Of a stretch of 64,000 nucleotides of DNA, positions 25,904-35,553 are shown in pieces. Every line of letters begins with the position of its first letter. Positions within the stretch are counted from its first letter, which is position 1. The position numbers were made by a program, and so were the translations under genes. A model generated the notes under the pieces. The model worked only from the letters and a program-made list of their open reading frames with translations, was not told the DNA's origin and did not search any database. The DNA lies in NCBI RefSeq assembly GCF_003864295.1, contig NZ_BDQK01000013.1, forward strand, positions 744,001 through 808,000. Reading direction: 5' to 3'. This DNA is from Aphanothece sacrum FPU1 (lineage in GTDB: Bacteria > Cyanobacteriota > Cyanobacteriia > Cyanobacteriales > Microcystaceae).

Positions 25904-28653
25904 ATAATAACTTTAAAAGGTTTCCTCTACGCTTAATTTTGATATTGCCTTTTGTTCTTCAAATTTTTGGTGCGGTGGGATTGGTAGGTTATCTTTCTTT
26001 TAGAAGTGGACGACAATCAGTAGTTGAGTTGATTAATCCATTGGAAGAAGAAATTGCCAGCCGTGTTGAGAAAGAAACAATTAATTTCTTAAGGACACCC
26101 CATTTAGTTAACCAAGTTTTGCTCTCTAGTATCTATAGTGGTAATCTGAATCTAGAAGACAAGCCAGCCTTAGAAAAATTATTTTTTACTCAAATTAAAT
26201 CTCATGGAATTGTTTCATATCTTTTTTATCTAGACAATTTTGGCAATTTTACCGGAGTTCAACAACTTGATAATGGTCAATTTATTAATAAAATTAAAGA
26301 TAAATCCACAGGTAAAAATAGAAATATCTACGAACTTGATGAGCAAGGTCGTCGCGTTAAACTAATTAAAAGTACAGAATTTGATAGCAAGGAATATTTT
26401 TCATTCCCTCACTCTAAAGACACAAAAATCAAAAAAATAGACCAATCAACTTGGAGCAAAGTTTCTCTATCTTCTAGTGTATTGGCTTTGGAAATTAAAG
26501 CTCTTACGCCAGTATACAGTAAGATAGGTAAATTACAAGGTGTATTAGGAGTCGAACTTTTTCTATCTCAAATTAGTCAGTTTCTCCGCAAGCTCAAAGT
26601 CAGTGAGTCTGGACAATATTTTATTTTAGAACGTTCTGGGGAAATGATTGCAAGTTCAAGTTTAGAGTACCCTTACATTGAAAAAAATAATAGACAATTT
26701 CGACTGCTGGCGACAAAAAGCCACGATCCTTTGACTCAGGCAACAGCAAAACATCTATTACAAAAGTTTGGAGATTTTAATCAAATTACGTCCGGTCAAC
26801 GCTTCACTTTTGAACTTAATGGCCAACGGCAACTTGTTTATGTGCAACCACTAAAAGATCCTGGAGGAATAGATTGGTTAACGATTGTTGTTATTCCCGA
26901 ATCTGATTTCATGGCCCAAATAAATGCTAATACCCAAACAACTATCATCCTCTGTATTTTAGCATTAATAGTCGCCATTATTCTAGGCTTAATGACCTCT
27001 CGTTGGATTACTAAACCAATTGTGCGTCTGAGTAAAGCCTCAGTTGATATTGCTCAAGGAGATTTGAACCAACAAGTAGAAATACAAGGTATTATCGAAC
27101 TAGAAGTTCTATCCGACTCTTTTAATGAGATGGCGCAACAACTGCAAGCGTCGTTCAATAATTTAGCTCGTACTAATCAACAACTAGATCTTATCAATCA
27201 AGAATTAGAAACCAGAGTAGAACAAAGGACAAATGAGCTAAAACAAGCTAAAGAATTAGCAGAGTCAGCCAACCGTGCTAAAAGCGAATTTCTGGCTAAT
27301 ATCAGTCATGAACTGCGGACTCCCCTTAACTCCATCCTCGGTTTTAGCCAACTGATGAACCGTGAAACATCTCTGACAAAACCGCAACAAGAGAATATTG
27401 ATATCATCAATCGTAGTGGTGAACACTTATTATCTCTGATTAATGACGTACTAGATTTAGCCAAAATTGATTCAGGAAAAATGACTTTCTACCCCAGAGA
27501 TTTCGATTTTTATGATTTATTAGACCTAATCATAAAAATGTTAGCCCTCAAAGCTAAATCTAAGGGGTTACAGCTTATTTTTGAACGTAGCAACGAATTA
27601 CCTCGATATATCAATACTGATGAGAAAAAACTGCGTCAAGTTCTGATTAATTTACTAAGTAATGCCATCAAATTTACTGCATCTGGTAGAGTAACTTTAC
27701 GAGTAGAATTAGGAGAGAAAGCTAACAATATTAACTTTGAAGTAGAAGATACAGGTGCAGGCATTGCACCCGACGAGATAGAAAGTTTATTTGAACCTTT
27801 TGTGCAAACAGAAATAGGCAAAAAATCCCAAAAAGGAACAGGTTTAGGCTTACCTATTAGCAAAAAATTTATTGAACTGATGGGAGGGAAAATTAAGGTT
27901 AGTTCAGTATTAGGCAAAGGCAGTATCTTTCAATTCACAATTCAATCTAATTTGAGTGATACTACTCAAATTAAAACACACCAAGCAACTTCAAGAGTCA
28001 TTAGACTCGAACCTAACCAACAAGAATATCGAATTTTAGTAGCAGATGATCGCACTGAAAACCGACAACTATTATTACAATTATTACAACCAATTGGTTT
28101 TTCCCTCAAAGAAGCCAGCAATGGACAAGAAGCTGTAGAAATTTGGCAACAATGGCAACCCCATCTAATTTGGATGGACATGAGAATGCCTGTGATGAAC
28201 GGTTATGAAGCGACTCAAAATATTAAATCCCATCTCCAAGGACAAGCAACGGCAATTATTGCTTTAACCGCTAGTACCTTTGAAGAAGAAAAAGTATGTG
28301 TTCTTGCGGCTGGTTGTGATGATTTTGTCCGTAAACCTTTTTCAGAAGAAGTCATTTTTCAGAAGATAGAACAATACTTGGGGGTACGCTATGTCTATGA
28401 AAGTATTGAGGCTGGAGATAATTTTGAATTAGCTAGTATTGAGGAATTAACCGTTGAAGCTTTAAGGATAATGCCTGATGAATGGCTAAGGGAACTTGCC
28501 GAAGCTGCTGCCCTTATTAATAATCAACTAATTGCCCAATTATTGTCTCAAATACCTAAAGAAAATCAAAGTTTAGCCCAAGCTATTCACAAAGAAGTCG
28601 ATGATTTTGATTTTGAGCATATTCTTAACCTGGCTCAAGAAGCTATTAAGTGA
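25900..28653 (+). CDS. Hybrid sensor histidine kinase/response regulator (paralogue 2)
   Basis: 917 aa, with the same architecture as the preceding gene and very similar from the second membrane span to the end: HisKA His470 ([14 protein letters not shown]), HATPase [15 protein letters not shown] Asp760 ([12 protein letters not shown]). The periplasmic sensor domain is much more diverged, which suggests a duplicated kinase with a new ligand. The start overlaps the end of paralogue 1 (ATGA). The conserved tail ([18 protein letters not shown]) is shared by both and by many cyanobacterial hybrid kinases. Confidence 0.93.
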   Translation: MNNNFKRFPLRLILILPFVLQIFGAVGLVGYLSFRSGRQSVVELINPLEEEIASRVEKETINFLRTPHLVNQVLLSSIYSGNLNLEDKPALEKLFFTQIKSHGIVSYLFYLDNFGNFTGVQQLDNGQFINKIKDKSTGKNRNIYELDEQGRRVKLIKSTEFDSKEYFSFPHSKDTKIKKIDQSTWSKVSLSSSVLALEIKALTPVYSKIGKLQGVLGVELFLSQISQFLRKLKVSESGQYFILERSGEMIASSSLEYPYIEKNNRQFRLLATKSHDPLTQATAKHLLQKFGDFNQITSGQRFTFELNGQRQLVYVQPLKDPGGIDWLTIVVIPESDFMAQINANTQTTIILCILALIVAIILGLMTSRWITKPIVRLSKASVDIAQGDLNQQVEIQGIIELEVLSDSFNEMAQQLQASFNNLARTNQQLDLINQELETRVEQRTNELKQAKELAESANRAKSEFLANISHELRTPLNSILGFSQLMNRETSLTKPQQENIDIINRSGEHLLSLINDVLDLAKIDSGKMTFYPRDFDFYDLLDLIIKMLALKAKSKGLQLIFERSNELPRYINTDEKKLRQVLINLLSNAIKFTASGRVTLRVELGEKANNINFEVEDTGAGIAPDEIESLFEPFVQTEIGKKSQKGTGLGLPISKKFIELMGGKIKVSSVLGKGSIFQFTIQSNLSDTTQIKTHQATSRVIRLEPNQQEYRILVADDRTENRQLLLQLLQPIGFSLKEASNGQEAVEIWQQWQPHLIWMDMRMPVMNGYEATQNIKSHLQGQATAIIALTASTFEEEKVCVLAAGCDDFVRKPFSEEVIFQKIEQYLGVRYVYESIEAGDNFELASIEELTVEALRIMPDEWLRELAEAAALINNQLIAQLLSQIPKENQSLAQAIHKEVDDFDFEHILNLAQEAIK

Positions 28654-28899
28654 TAATTGATTATGAAATCATGTTGAGTTGTTGATCTAGATCACCATCA
28701 CAGAGAATATAATCAAGATATAATTGGTAATTGGTGATGAGTTTATAACTCCTTAATCGGGAAAACATCAAAAGAAGGCGTTGCTGATTGATGGTATGAT
28801 TTTTAGTTCGCGCAAAGACGTAAAGACGCAAAGAATCGACGCAAAAAATGGTTGTTTCATACTCTGATTCAGCAAGTACCAAAAGAAAAGTTGGACAAG
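28654..28899. other. Intergenic region with CGCAAAGA repeats
   Basis: No convincing gene. Around 28809-28846 there are short direct repeats of the CGCAAAGACGTAAAGACG type, a motif often seen in cyanobacterial intergenic DNA. GGCGTTGCTGATTGATGG at 28777-28794 resembles another common cyanobacterial REP core, but I see only one copy here. Confidence 0.4.
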
Positions 28900-30802
28900 A
28901 TGAATTTCATTAGTACCAATAAACCAATTAGTTTACTTAATAACCGTCAGTTTATGAATTCTAACAAGTTAGATTATTTTGGCCGCAATATTTTAATTGT
29001 TGATGATATTCCCGATAATCTCAGATTTTTATCCGCGTCTTTAAGCAGGCAAGGCTATCAAGTTCGTTGTGTTAAAAATGGGGCAATGGCATTAATCACA
29101 GCCCAAAAATCTCCACCAGATCTTATTTTATTAGATATTAAAATGCCAGAAATGGATGGATATGAAGTTTGTGAAAAGCTCAAAGCCAACGAATTAACTC
29201 GTGACATTCCTGTCATTTTTTTAAGTGCCTTAGATGATGTTTTTGATAAGGTAAAAGCCTTTACAGTGGGTGGCGCAGACTATATCAGCAAACCTTTTGA
29301 AATTCAAGAAGTGTTAGTTCGCATAGAACATCAATTATCTTTACAAGCAGCTAAAGCAGAAATTTATCAGCTAAATGCCAAATTGGAACAAAAAGTTCAA
29401 GCAAGAACCGCAAAATTAGAAGAGGTTATTAATAAACTTAATATAGAAGTTACTCACCATAGAAAAACCCAAGAACAACTCCGAAAACAGGCCTTTACAC
29501 GATTCTCTGACTGGTTTACCCAATCGTACCCTGTTTATGGATCATCTGGAAAAAGCTCTCCAACGCGGTCAAAGAAACCGAAATTATTTGTTTGCTGTCT
29601 TTTTTATTGACCTTGATCGCTTCAAAATTATTAACGATAGTTGGGGACATTCTGTCGGTAATAAGCTTTTAATTGCCATTGCTAAAATTCTCCAGAGATC
29701 ATGCCGTGAAATAGATACAGTTGCTCGTTTGGGTGGAGATGAATTTACCATTCTTTTGGAAGATTTGCCTGATTTTCAAGAGGCAATCACTATCGCCGAC
29801 CGACTATTAGAAAAACTGCATTCTGCCATTGATTTAGGGGGTAATAAACTTTTTACCAGTGCTAGTATAGGCATCGTTTTCGGCTCGACAAATTATGAAA
29901 ATGGAATAGAATTACTGCGGGATGCTGACATTGCCATGTATCGTGCTAAAGCTTTAGGAAAAGGATGTTATACTATTTTTGATCAAGAAATGTATGAGCA
30001 GACGCTTCATCTTTCACAAACCGAAAATGATTTGCGTTTAGCTCTAGAACGTCAAGAGTTTCGGCTTGACTATCAGCCCATTGTCTCTCTAAAAACCGGT
30101 CAAATGGAAGCATTTGAAGCCTTGTTGCGCTGGCAACATCCTGAAAAAGGATTAATTCATCCTAGTGATTTTATCCCGATTGCTGAAGAAACTGGCTTAA
30201 TTGTACCCATTGGAGAATGGGTTTTACGGTCCGCTTGCCAACAATTACGAACTTGGCATCTTAAGTTTCCCCATGCTTCATCTTTGCAGATCAGCGTCAA
30301 TCTTTCGAGTAGACAAATTAAATGCTTGAATTTTCTTGATAACTTAACAAAAATTATAATTGATACGGGTTTAAATGGGGAAAATTTATGTTTAGAATTG
30401 ACTGAAACTATGATTATGGATCAAGGAGAAAAGACTATCGAAATTCTATCCCATATTAAAGAGAAAAATATCCACTTAAGTCTCGATGATTTTGGGACGG
30501 GTTATTCCTGCTTAAGTTATTTACATCGTTTCCCTATAGATACTCTTAAAATCGACCGCTCTTTTGTCAATTGTATTGATACTGAAAAAGCAAATTCTGG
30601 CATCATAAAGACAATCATTACCCTAGCTGATTCTTTGGGGATGAAAGTGATCGCTGAAGGAGTTGAAACATCATCTCAATTTACTCATTTAAAAAGTTTA
30701 GGCTGTGACGCAGCCCAAGGATACTACTTTAGTCAACCTCTTAGCTCACAGTTAGCAGAATCAATAATTACTACCAATCGTCATTTCCTCGACGAAAGAT
30801 AA
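28900..30802 (+). pseudogene. REC-GGDEF-EAL c-di-GMP regulator split by a one-base frameshift
   Basis: The first frame (ATG 28900; a TTG at 28852 is possible) encodes a REC domain with Asp79 (LILLDIKMPEMDG) and a coiled coil ending QLRKQAF. Then an extra A, about position 29497, shifts the frame. Removing it restores [18 protein letters not shown], the canonical start of a GGDEF domain. The second frame then continues through [10 protein letters not shown] and an EAL domain ([23 protein letters not shown]) to 30802. Both enzymatic motifs are intact. It is either a recent pseudogene, two separate proteins, or a sequencing error. It follows the two hybrid kinases on the same strand and may be their output. 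Confidence 0.85.
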
Positions 30803-30891
30803 TTTTCGTCTCTAAGTTTTTTATTATAGTTAAAAAATTATCCTAGCTTTTTCTGAAGAAATATTGGTATAATCTAAAATATTAAATTTTT

Positions 30892-31473
30892 ATGATTCAA
30901 TTATTTGCTTTCATGAAAGAAGTCAAATATCCCCTCTGGAATCTCAACAGTATCAGCTTAATACCCGTAATTTTGTTATTATTTTTTGCTGCTAGTTTGG
31001 GTATGGTTTGGCAAATTTTCCATAGTCATACCTTAACGGAAAAAATACTCGCCTTTTCTCTGTTTTTAGCCTCTATTGAGCAAGGAAGAATGGCAAAAGT
31101 TGATTTAGACCAAATTGTACAAGTAAAACAACATATTGAAGATTCTCGCTTAACTCATTTTTCTTTAGTAACTATCACCACCATTATTGTAGAACTTATG
31201 GGCTTTTTTTGTGCATTTTTTCTACCTTATTGGGGAACATTGATCATAATATTAAGCCTCGCTGGATTTAATCTTTTTGCAGGTATCAGACTTCACCCTA
31301 ATGAAGAAATAATGATTGAACCTTGGGGGGTTTTACCCAGATTACCTATCCTATTAGCTGATGGATTAGGATTAGTTTTAGTTAGTTTGGCCATGCTTCC
31401 ATTTACCCCCCTAGTTATGGTATTATTATTATTAACAATCTTTCTTATTTATGGCTGGATTAAGTATATTTAA
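30892..31473 (+). CDS. Conserved-looking integral membrane protein, function unknown
   Basis: 193 aa with about five hydrophobic spans (about 20-42, 55-68, 95-135 as two spans, 150-165, 168-190). Between spans 2 and 3 is a polar loop EQGRMAKVDLDQIVQVKQHI. A motif RLHPNEEIMIEPWGVLPRLP precedes the last two spans. There is no recognised family. It starts 89 nt after the GGDEF-EAL gene. Its 3' end overlaps the 3' end of a small minus-strand gene by 14 nt. Confidence 0.7.
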   Translation: MIQLFAFMKEVKYPLWNLNSISLIPVILLLFFAASLGMVWQIFHSHTLTEKILAFSLFLASIEQGRMAKVDLDQIVQVKQHIEDSRLTHFSLVTITTIIVELMGFFCAFFLPYWGTLIIILSLAGFNLFAGIRLHPNEEIMIEPWGVLPRLPILLADGLGLVLVSLAMLPFTPLVMVLLLLTIFLIYGWIKYI

Positions 31474-31648
31474 ACAGTTGAGCAGTCGTGTTAAAAAATT
31501 GCTTAGCTCCTTCTGTTAAACTATCTTCGTCTAACACCCATAATTCCTCATCATTGTTATCCCAATTATCTTGATTTTCTTCTAAGATAGATTCCATTAA
31601 AAAAATGAGATAGAGTTCATCTTGAATATTATTAGAAAAATTACACAT
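31460..31648 (-). CDS. Small acidic protein, function unknown
   Basis: 62 aa, rich in Asp, Glu and Asn (SILEENQDNWDNNDEELWVLDEDSL). The best support is a strong AGGAGG nine bases before ATG 31648. There is no recognised domain. It lies between the membrane-protein gene and the IS200/IS605 element, in opposite orientation to the former. Confidence 0.5.
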   Translation of the reverse strand: MCNFSNNIQDELYLIFLMESILEENQDNWDNNDEELWVLDEDSLTEGAKQFFNTTAQLFKYT

Positions 31649-31815
31649 TGATTTCCGCCTCCTATTTCCTTTTATTTAATTATCTTAAATTCTGAATTAA
31701 TTATCTTCATTCCTAAGACTTATTCAGTAGGATGATTTAAAACCCACTAAGGATGAAGTCATCTATCCATTAAGAGTGCAACTATTCATCCCAATGGGTG
31801 AATTGAGAGCATGAC

Positions 31816-31924
31816 TTGACACTCTCGCCGCTAACCGCTTGGGGGGTGTAGCGGGAGATTCCTGATTCAACGAGCGATGCTTTCTAATACAAGTACCAGC
31901 GAGTCTTATTCACTCTCCACAGGC
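31816..31924 (-). ncRNA. Probable reRNA/omega RNA of TnpB at the element end
   Basis: TnpB nucleases use an RNA from the 3' end of tnpB through the element end, with the guide from flanking DNA. Here about 110 nt after the tnpB stop holds the end hairpin (31828-31854: outer CCGCTA/TAGCGG, inner ACCGC against GGGGT with one mismatch). By analogy the guide would be the bases left of about 31816. Inferred from family knowledge only. Confidence 0.45.
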
Positions 31925-33043
31925 TTAAAATTCCGTCTGTCCGGCGGTATTTATTGACAGTATTCTTAATCCTTCTGCTCTGATATTTTTAGCTGCGTTT
32001 TCGTCTCGGTCATGGTGAGTTTGACAATTAGGACAAACCCAATCTCTGATGCTTAAATTTATCAAATTATTTTTGAATCCGCAGCAAGAACAGGTTTTTG
32101 TACTTGGATAAAATCTGTCAACTTGAACAAGTTTCCCCCCCTCTCTTTCTAGCTTGTAGCTTAAGAAGTTTAGTAACATACCAAATCCAGCATCAAGTAT
32201 TGATTTAGCTAATTTGGTACGCGCTAATCCTTTTATACAAAGGTTTTCTGCTACAATGACTTGGTTTTCGTCAACGAGCTTTCTTGAGAGTTTGTGGAGA
32301 AAATCTTGTCTAGTATTAGTAATTTTTTCGTGAACAAGAGCGACTTCTTTAATCGCTTTTCTACGGTTGTTAGAACCCTTGGTTCTACGAGATAATTTCT
32401 GTTGTCTCCTTTTTAATCGTTTGGCATATTTTCTAGTTGGTTTAATTGGGTCAACCTTATAAGTTGTTTCACCATCAAAGACTGTCACTAGGCTAGATAA
32501 GCCTAAATCAATTCCTGAGACTTTAGAGGTTTTATTGATGATTAAATCGTCAGATTCAAATAAAATAGAGGCAAAATATTTACCTGTACTTGTTTTTGAA
32601 ACTGTCACTGACTTAATCTTTCCTAAAATCTCTTTTGAAAGTTTAGCTTTAACAATCCCCAGTTTTGGGAGCTTTAAACCGTTGTTATTAAGAGAACAAC
32701 CTTCAGGGTAACGGATTGATTGTTGTTTATATTTACTCTTAAACTTAGGAAATTTAGCCCTTTTAGAAAAGAAATTTTTAAAAGCAGCTTCTAAGTTTTT
32801 GAGTGCCTGTTGTAAGGTGGCAGCCGTTGATTCTTGCAACCATTCAAAATCAGGGAGCTTTTTTAGCTGAGTTAGGTCTTTTGCCATTTGGCAATAAGTC
32901 ATCCCAATCCCAGTTTCTTGATACTGATTGTTAGTCTTATTTAAGTAAAAATTATACACAAATCTTGCACAGCCTAAATTTCGATTTAAGGCAATTTCTT
33001 GTGGCTGATTTGGATAAATTCTGACTTTTAAGACATTTAACAC
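31925..33043 (-). CDS. tnpB: RNA-guided endonuclease TnpB
   Basis: 372 aa, full length. N-terminal helix-turn-helix-like domain (QPQEIALNRNLGCARFVYN), RuvC-I Asp179 (SGIDLGLSS), basic region KRLKRRQQKLSRRTKGS, RuvC-II Glu266 (VIVAENLCIKG), zinc finger CSCCG...CPNC (Cys318, 321, 337 and 340) and RuvC-III with Asp347 (HHDRDENAAKN). All catalytic residues are intact. In IS200/IS605 elements it cuts the excised donor site to favour element retention. Divergent from tnpA. Confidence 0.95.
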   Translation of the reverse strand: MLNVLKVRIYPNQPQEIALNRNLGCARFVYNFYLNKTNNQYQETGIGMTYCQMAKDLTQLKKLPDFEWLQESTAATLQQALKNLEAAFKNFFSKRAKFPKFKSKYKQQSIRYPEGCSLNNNGLKLPKLGIVKAKLSKEILGKIKSVTVSKTSTGKYFASILFESDDLIINKTSKVSGIDLGLSSLVTVFDGETTYKVDPIKPTRKYAKRLKRRQQKLSRRTKGSNNRRKAIKEVALVHEKITNTRQDFLHKLSRKLVDENQVIVAENLCIKGLARTKLAKSILDAGFGMLLNFLSYKLEREGGKLVQVDRFYPSTKTCSCCGFKNNLINLSIRDWVCPNCQTHHDRDENAAKNIRAEGLRILSINTAGQTEF

Positions 33044-33095
33044 GGCTTTCGACCTGTTGTGTTACATTAGCCAGTGTAACACTTAACGCTTTAAT

Positions 33096-33512
33096 ATGTC
33101 AAACGCTTACAATCATGGATTTAGATCGGTCTACAGACTTAACGCTCATATTGTTTTTGTCGTTAAATACAGAAAACAGGCTATCAGTGAACCTATACTG
33201 TCTAGACTTCAAGAAATCTTTAAAGACACTTTAAATAAATGGGATTGTGAATTACTAGAATTTAATGGCGAGTCCGACCATGTTCATTTGCTCATTGACT
33301 ACAAACCCGATAAACCTTTATCTACTTTAATCGGTAATTTAAAAACTGTTAGTAGTAGGTTGATACGAAAAGAAAACCCTGACTTGTCTAAGAAATACTT
33401 TTATGGAAAACCTTATTTTTGGACAGGCTCTTATTTTGTGGCAAGTTGTGGTGGCGTAACTGTTGAACAACTTAAAAATTATGTTGAAAACCAAAATTCC
33501 CCTAAGAAATAA
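33096..33512 (+). CDS. tnpA: IS200/IS605 Y1 transposase TnpA
   Basis: 138 aa. The HUH motif is His62-Val-His64 (SDHVHLLIDY) and the nucleophile is Tyr129 (QLKNYVENQ). Family blocks VYRLNAHIVFVVKYRK and LIGNLKTVSSRLIRKE are present. It is a single-strand transposase that recognises subterminal hairpins, intact and likely active. It is the only full Y1 transposase in the window and therefore the best candidate to move the hairpin-bounded IscB element in trans. Confidence 0.96.
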   Translation: MSNAYNHGFRSVYRLNAHIVFVVKYRKQAISEPILSRLQEIFKDTLNKWDCELLEFNGESDHVHLLIDYKPDKPLSTLIGNLKTVSSRLIRKENPDLSKKYFYGKPYFWTGSYFVASCGGVTVEQLKNYVENQNSPKK

Positions 33513-33556
33513 GGACTCCCTACGGTCGGTTTATTTGTTGGCAAAAATTCATCTCA

Positions 33557-33583
33557 CCGCTAACCGCTTAGGCGGTGTAGCGG
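33557..33583 (+). other. tnpA-side end hairpin of the IS200/IS605 element
   Basis: Outer stem CCGCTA/TAGCGG, inner stem ACCGC/GCGGT, four-base loop TTAG and one unpaired G. Stem lengths, loop size and bulge are the same as in the IscB hairpins. Flanks CTCA and GAGTC are shared with the IscB right end. Confidence 0.8.
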
Positions 33584-33620
33584 GAGTCCTCTTTTTGCAT
33601 TTTAGATAGTATAATTTTTT

Positions 33621-33695
33621 GTAGGTTGGGGAGCCACTTCCTCTACTTGGGGTCTCCCCAAGTAGAGGAAGTGGCGTTTGAGGAACGAAACCCCA
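33621..33695. repeat. REP-like motif split by a perfect 20-bp inverted repeat
   Basis: GTAGGTTGGGG at 33621 and TTTGAGGAACGAAACCCC at 33677 are the two halves of the motif seen intact at 22043-22072. Between them is a perfect hairpin: 20-bp arms (33633-33652 and 33656-33675, starting GCCACTTCCTCT) with a three-base loop TCT. It looks like a palindrome inserted into a REP. Confidence 0.6.
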
Positions 33696-33751
33696 CACAG
33701 CACAGAGGTTTAGTCTGCATTATTCATGACAAGCTACGAGGCCAGTTATGG

Positions 33752-33947
33752 GGTTCTATCGGACAAGTTATGCTAAATTATCACAAATAATCGACTTTAA
33801 CTCGTTCATAGTTCAGCTATACAAAACAGGTAAGATGCGGCGTTCCACACCTAGAATTTAGTCCGCGCTCGTCGGACTTTGTTTCTATAGGATAAGGCTT
33901 TAGTCTTTTATTCATTATTAATTTAGCATAGTAAGTCCGGTAGAACC
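33752..33947. mobile_element. 196-bp MITE, copy 2
   Basis: The ends GGTTCTATCGGAC and GTCCGGTAGAACC and much of the interior match the copy at 20684-20884. The flanks (AGTTATGG left, AAAAACCC right) show no target duplication. It is directly followed by repeat C, so one may have recombined with or inserted beside the other. Confidence 0.8.
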
Positions 33948-33948
33948 A

Positions 33949-34054
33949 AAAACCCAGGGCGGGTTTATCTAGTTTTTTGGTAATAATCATTGATTTATGT
34001 AAAAAACCCGCCCCTACTACAAATTTTGTGTAATTAATTTTGTCTACCTACTTA
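33949..34054. repeat. Repeat C, copy with 3' extension
   Basis: It begins AAACCCAGGGCGGGTTTATC, ends its hairpin at AAAACCCGCCCC, and continues with about 45 nt (CTACTACAAATTTTGTG and on) that are also present at 37138-37183. The mobile unit is therefore about 105 nt, not just the hairpin. Confidence 0.7.
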
Positions 34055-34109
34055 TGATTAGCGGTGCTGTGATAACATTAATAGGATTAAGTCTAGCTTT
34101 TTTAACTCT

Positions 34110-35459
34110 CTAAAACTCCTGTCGTAAACGATAAAGAATAGTATTGCGGTCAATTTCATCAAGAATTGTTTTAATAACGGTACTTGGCCCCAATGGCCCC
34201 CAACTACAGCCTTTTTCTAAATATTCTTGGGCTGCTTTTCCAATAATATAAGCACAATATCCCGCCATTCCTCCTTGCATTAAAGCGGTAGTTCCATAAG
34301 TAGTTAATATAGCAGGACTTTCTAAAAAACTAGACACCGCAGACGCACTTTTTCCGACTCCTAAAATCAAACTACTCCCTAGTTCTGTTAATAATAATCC
34401 CCCTGAACTAAAAAGAATTTTTCGCCATAATTTCCCCGCTTCATGATTAGTAATGGGCAAGCCATACAATTGAGCTAAGGCACGAATTAAAGATAAATCG
34501 GCAAAAGCTCCTCCAATTATATCAAATAAAGCAACCGGATTTAAACCCACAATTAAAGCTTTATATTTAGTATATTGCCAAATAATTTTTTCTGCTTCTT
34601 TTTGTCTAATTTCTAATGTTTTTTGAGCAATATTTTCTTCCGCTTGTTTTGCTTGCATTAAAGCATTAATTGATAAAAGAGACTTGCCTTCTTGGTTTAA
34701 AATATTAAGAATAGTTTGACGAAGTTGTTCAATATCTGGGGGAGGTGTTTCCCATTCTTCTGTTACTTTACCATTAGGATATTCCACTCTAATAGGAATG
34801 GGTTGAGGTTCAGCGGCCACCATAATAATTTCTTCCGTTGAAAGAAGTGGATTTGCTTTTCCTTGGGATTTAATAGCAATATTTTGTAATTGTTTATAAA
34901 TAGTTTCACAATCTTTTTCAGGATAAAGATCAATCTTATTAAACACTAAAATAAGAGGTTTTTGAGCGCGTCTTAACTCCCATAAAGCTTGATATTCTGT
35001 CCGAGTAATATCTCCCGCCACAATAAAGAGAATTAAATCAGCTTGACGCGCTATTTCTTGAGCCATATTTGCCCTTGCTTCCCCCTGAATTTCATCTAAC
35101 CCAGGAGTATCAATAAATTCTATTTGTATCTTACCGCTAGGAGGTGTCCAACGCACTGATTTTGGCCACTGAGTTACACCATGAAGGGGCCCAGTATCAA
35201 GAAGTTTCTGTCCAATTAAAGCATTAACAACCGCAGATTTTCCCCGACTAACTAACCCAAAGGTAGCAATTTTAATTATATTTTGTTCTACTTTATCTAA
35301 AGCTTCTTTTAGTGCTTGTAAATCTTGTCGTACTGCTGCTTGCAGTTCAGGATTAGGGGGATAATTCCAATGACGACGAAAACTCGCATACCAGGATAAC
35401 GCTTGTTGGAGACTAACGCGAGCTTGTTGGAGATGGGTTTCTTGTTGCGTTTGAGTCAA
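34110..35459 (-). CDS. GTP-binding protein with C-terminal DUF697 membrane domain
   Basis: 449 aa. Era/dynamin-like G domain: P-loop GLVSRGKS (68-75), DTPGLDE (117-123) and NKID (174-177). A helical linker (about 245-290) leads to a DUF697-type hydrophobic domain (about 300-430: KALIVGLNPVALFDIIGG, then FADLSLIRALAQLYGLPI and glycine-rich spans). Proteins of this sort are thought to act at membranes in stress or envelope remodelling. The exact role in cyanobacteria is not known. It is monocistronic, 94 nt upstream of which lies the end of the HTTM gene. Confidence 0.87.
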   Translation of the reverse strand: MTQTQQETHLQQARVSLQQALSWYASFRRHWNYPPNPELQAAVRQDLQALKEALDKVEQNIIKIATFGLVSRGKSAVVNALIGQKLLDTGPLHGVTQWPKSVRWTPPSGKIQIEFIDTPGLDEIQGEARANMAQEIARQADLILFIVAGDITRTEYQALWELRRAQKPLILVFNKIDLYPEKDCETIYKQLQNIAIKSQGKANPLLSTEEIIMVAAEPQPIPIRVEYPNGKVTEEWETPPPDIEQLRQTILNILNQEGKSLLSINALMQAKQAEENIAQKTLEIRQKEAEKIIWQYTKYKALIVGLNPVALFDIIGGAFADLSLIRALAQLYGLPITNHEAGKLWRKILFSSGGLLLTELGSSLILGVGKSASAVSSFLESPAILTTYGTTALMQGGMAGYCAYIIGKAAQEYLEKGCSWGPLGPSTVIKTILDEIDRNTILYRLRQEF

Positions 35460-35553
35460 AGTAATTTTAAATAATGAATGATAACTAATTAATTAAATTA
35501 TAGCAAATCTGGTATAAATTGTGTGTTTTGTAAGGGCAATTTATGAATTGTCT

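Larger units (their letters stand above)
31816..33590. mobile_element. Complete IS200/IS605-family element (tnpB and tnpA divergent)
   Basis: About 1.77 kb with divergent tnpB (minus) and tnpA (plus), 52 nt apart, bounded by matching subterminal hairpins (31828-31854 and 33557-33583). Both genes are intact, so the element may be active. There are no terminal inverted repeats or target duplication, as expected for single-strand Y1 transposition. Exact ends are inferred from the hairpins. Confidence 0.88.

Noticed and set aside
28661-28882. 73-aa minus-strand frame beside the kinases
   Set aside because: The translation runs through the CGCAAAGA repeat and has no family match or start signal.
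31460-31648. Whether the small acidic frame is only a shadow
   Set aside because: I kept it as a gene at moderate confidence because of its strong AGGAGG. It overlaps the membrane-protein gene only by 14 nt.
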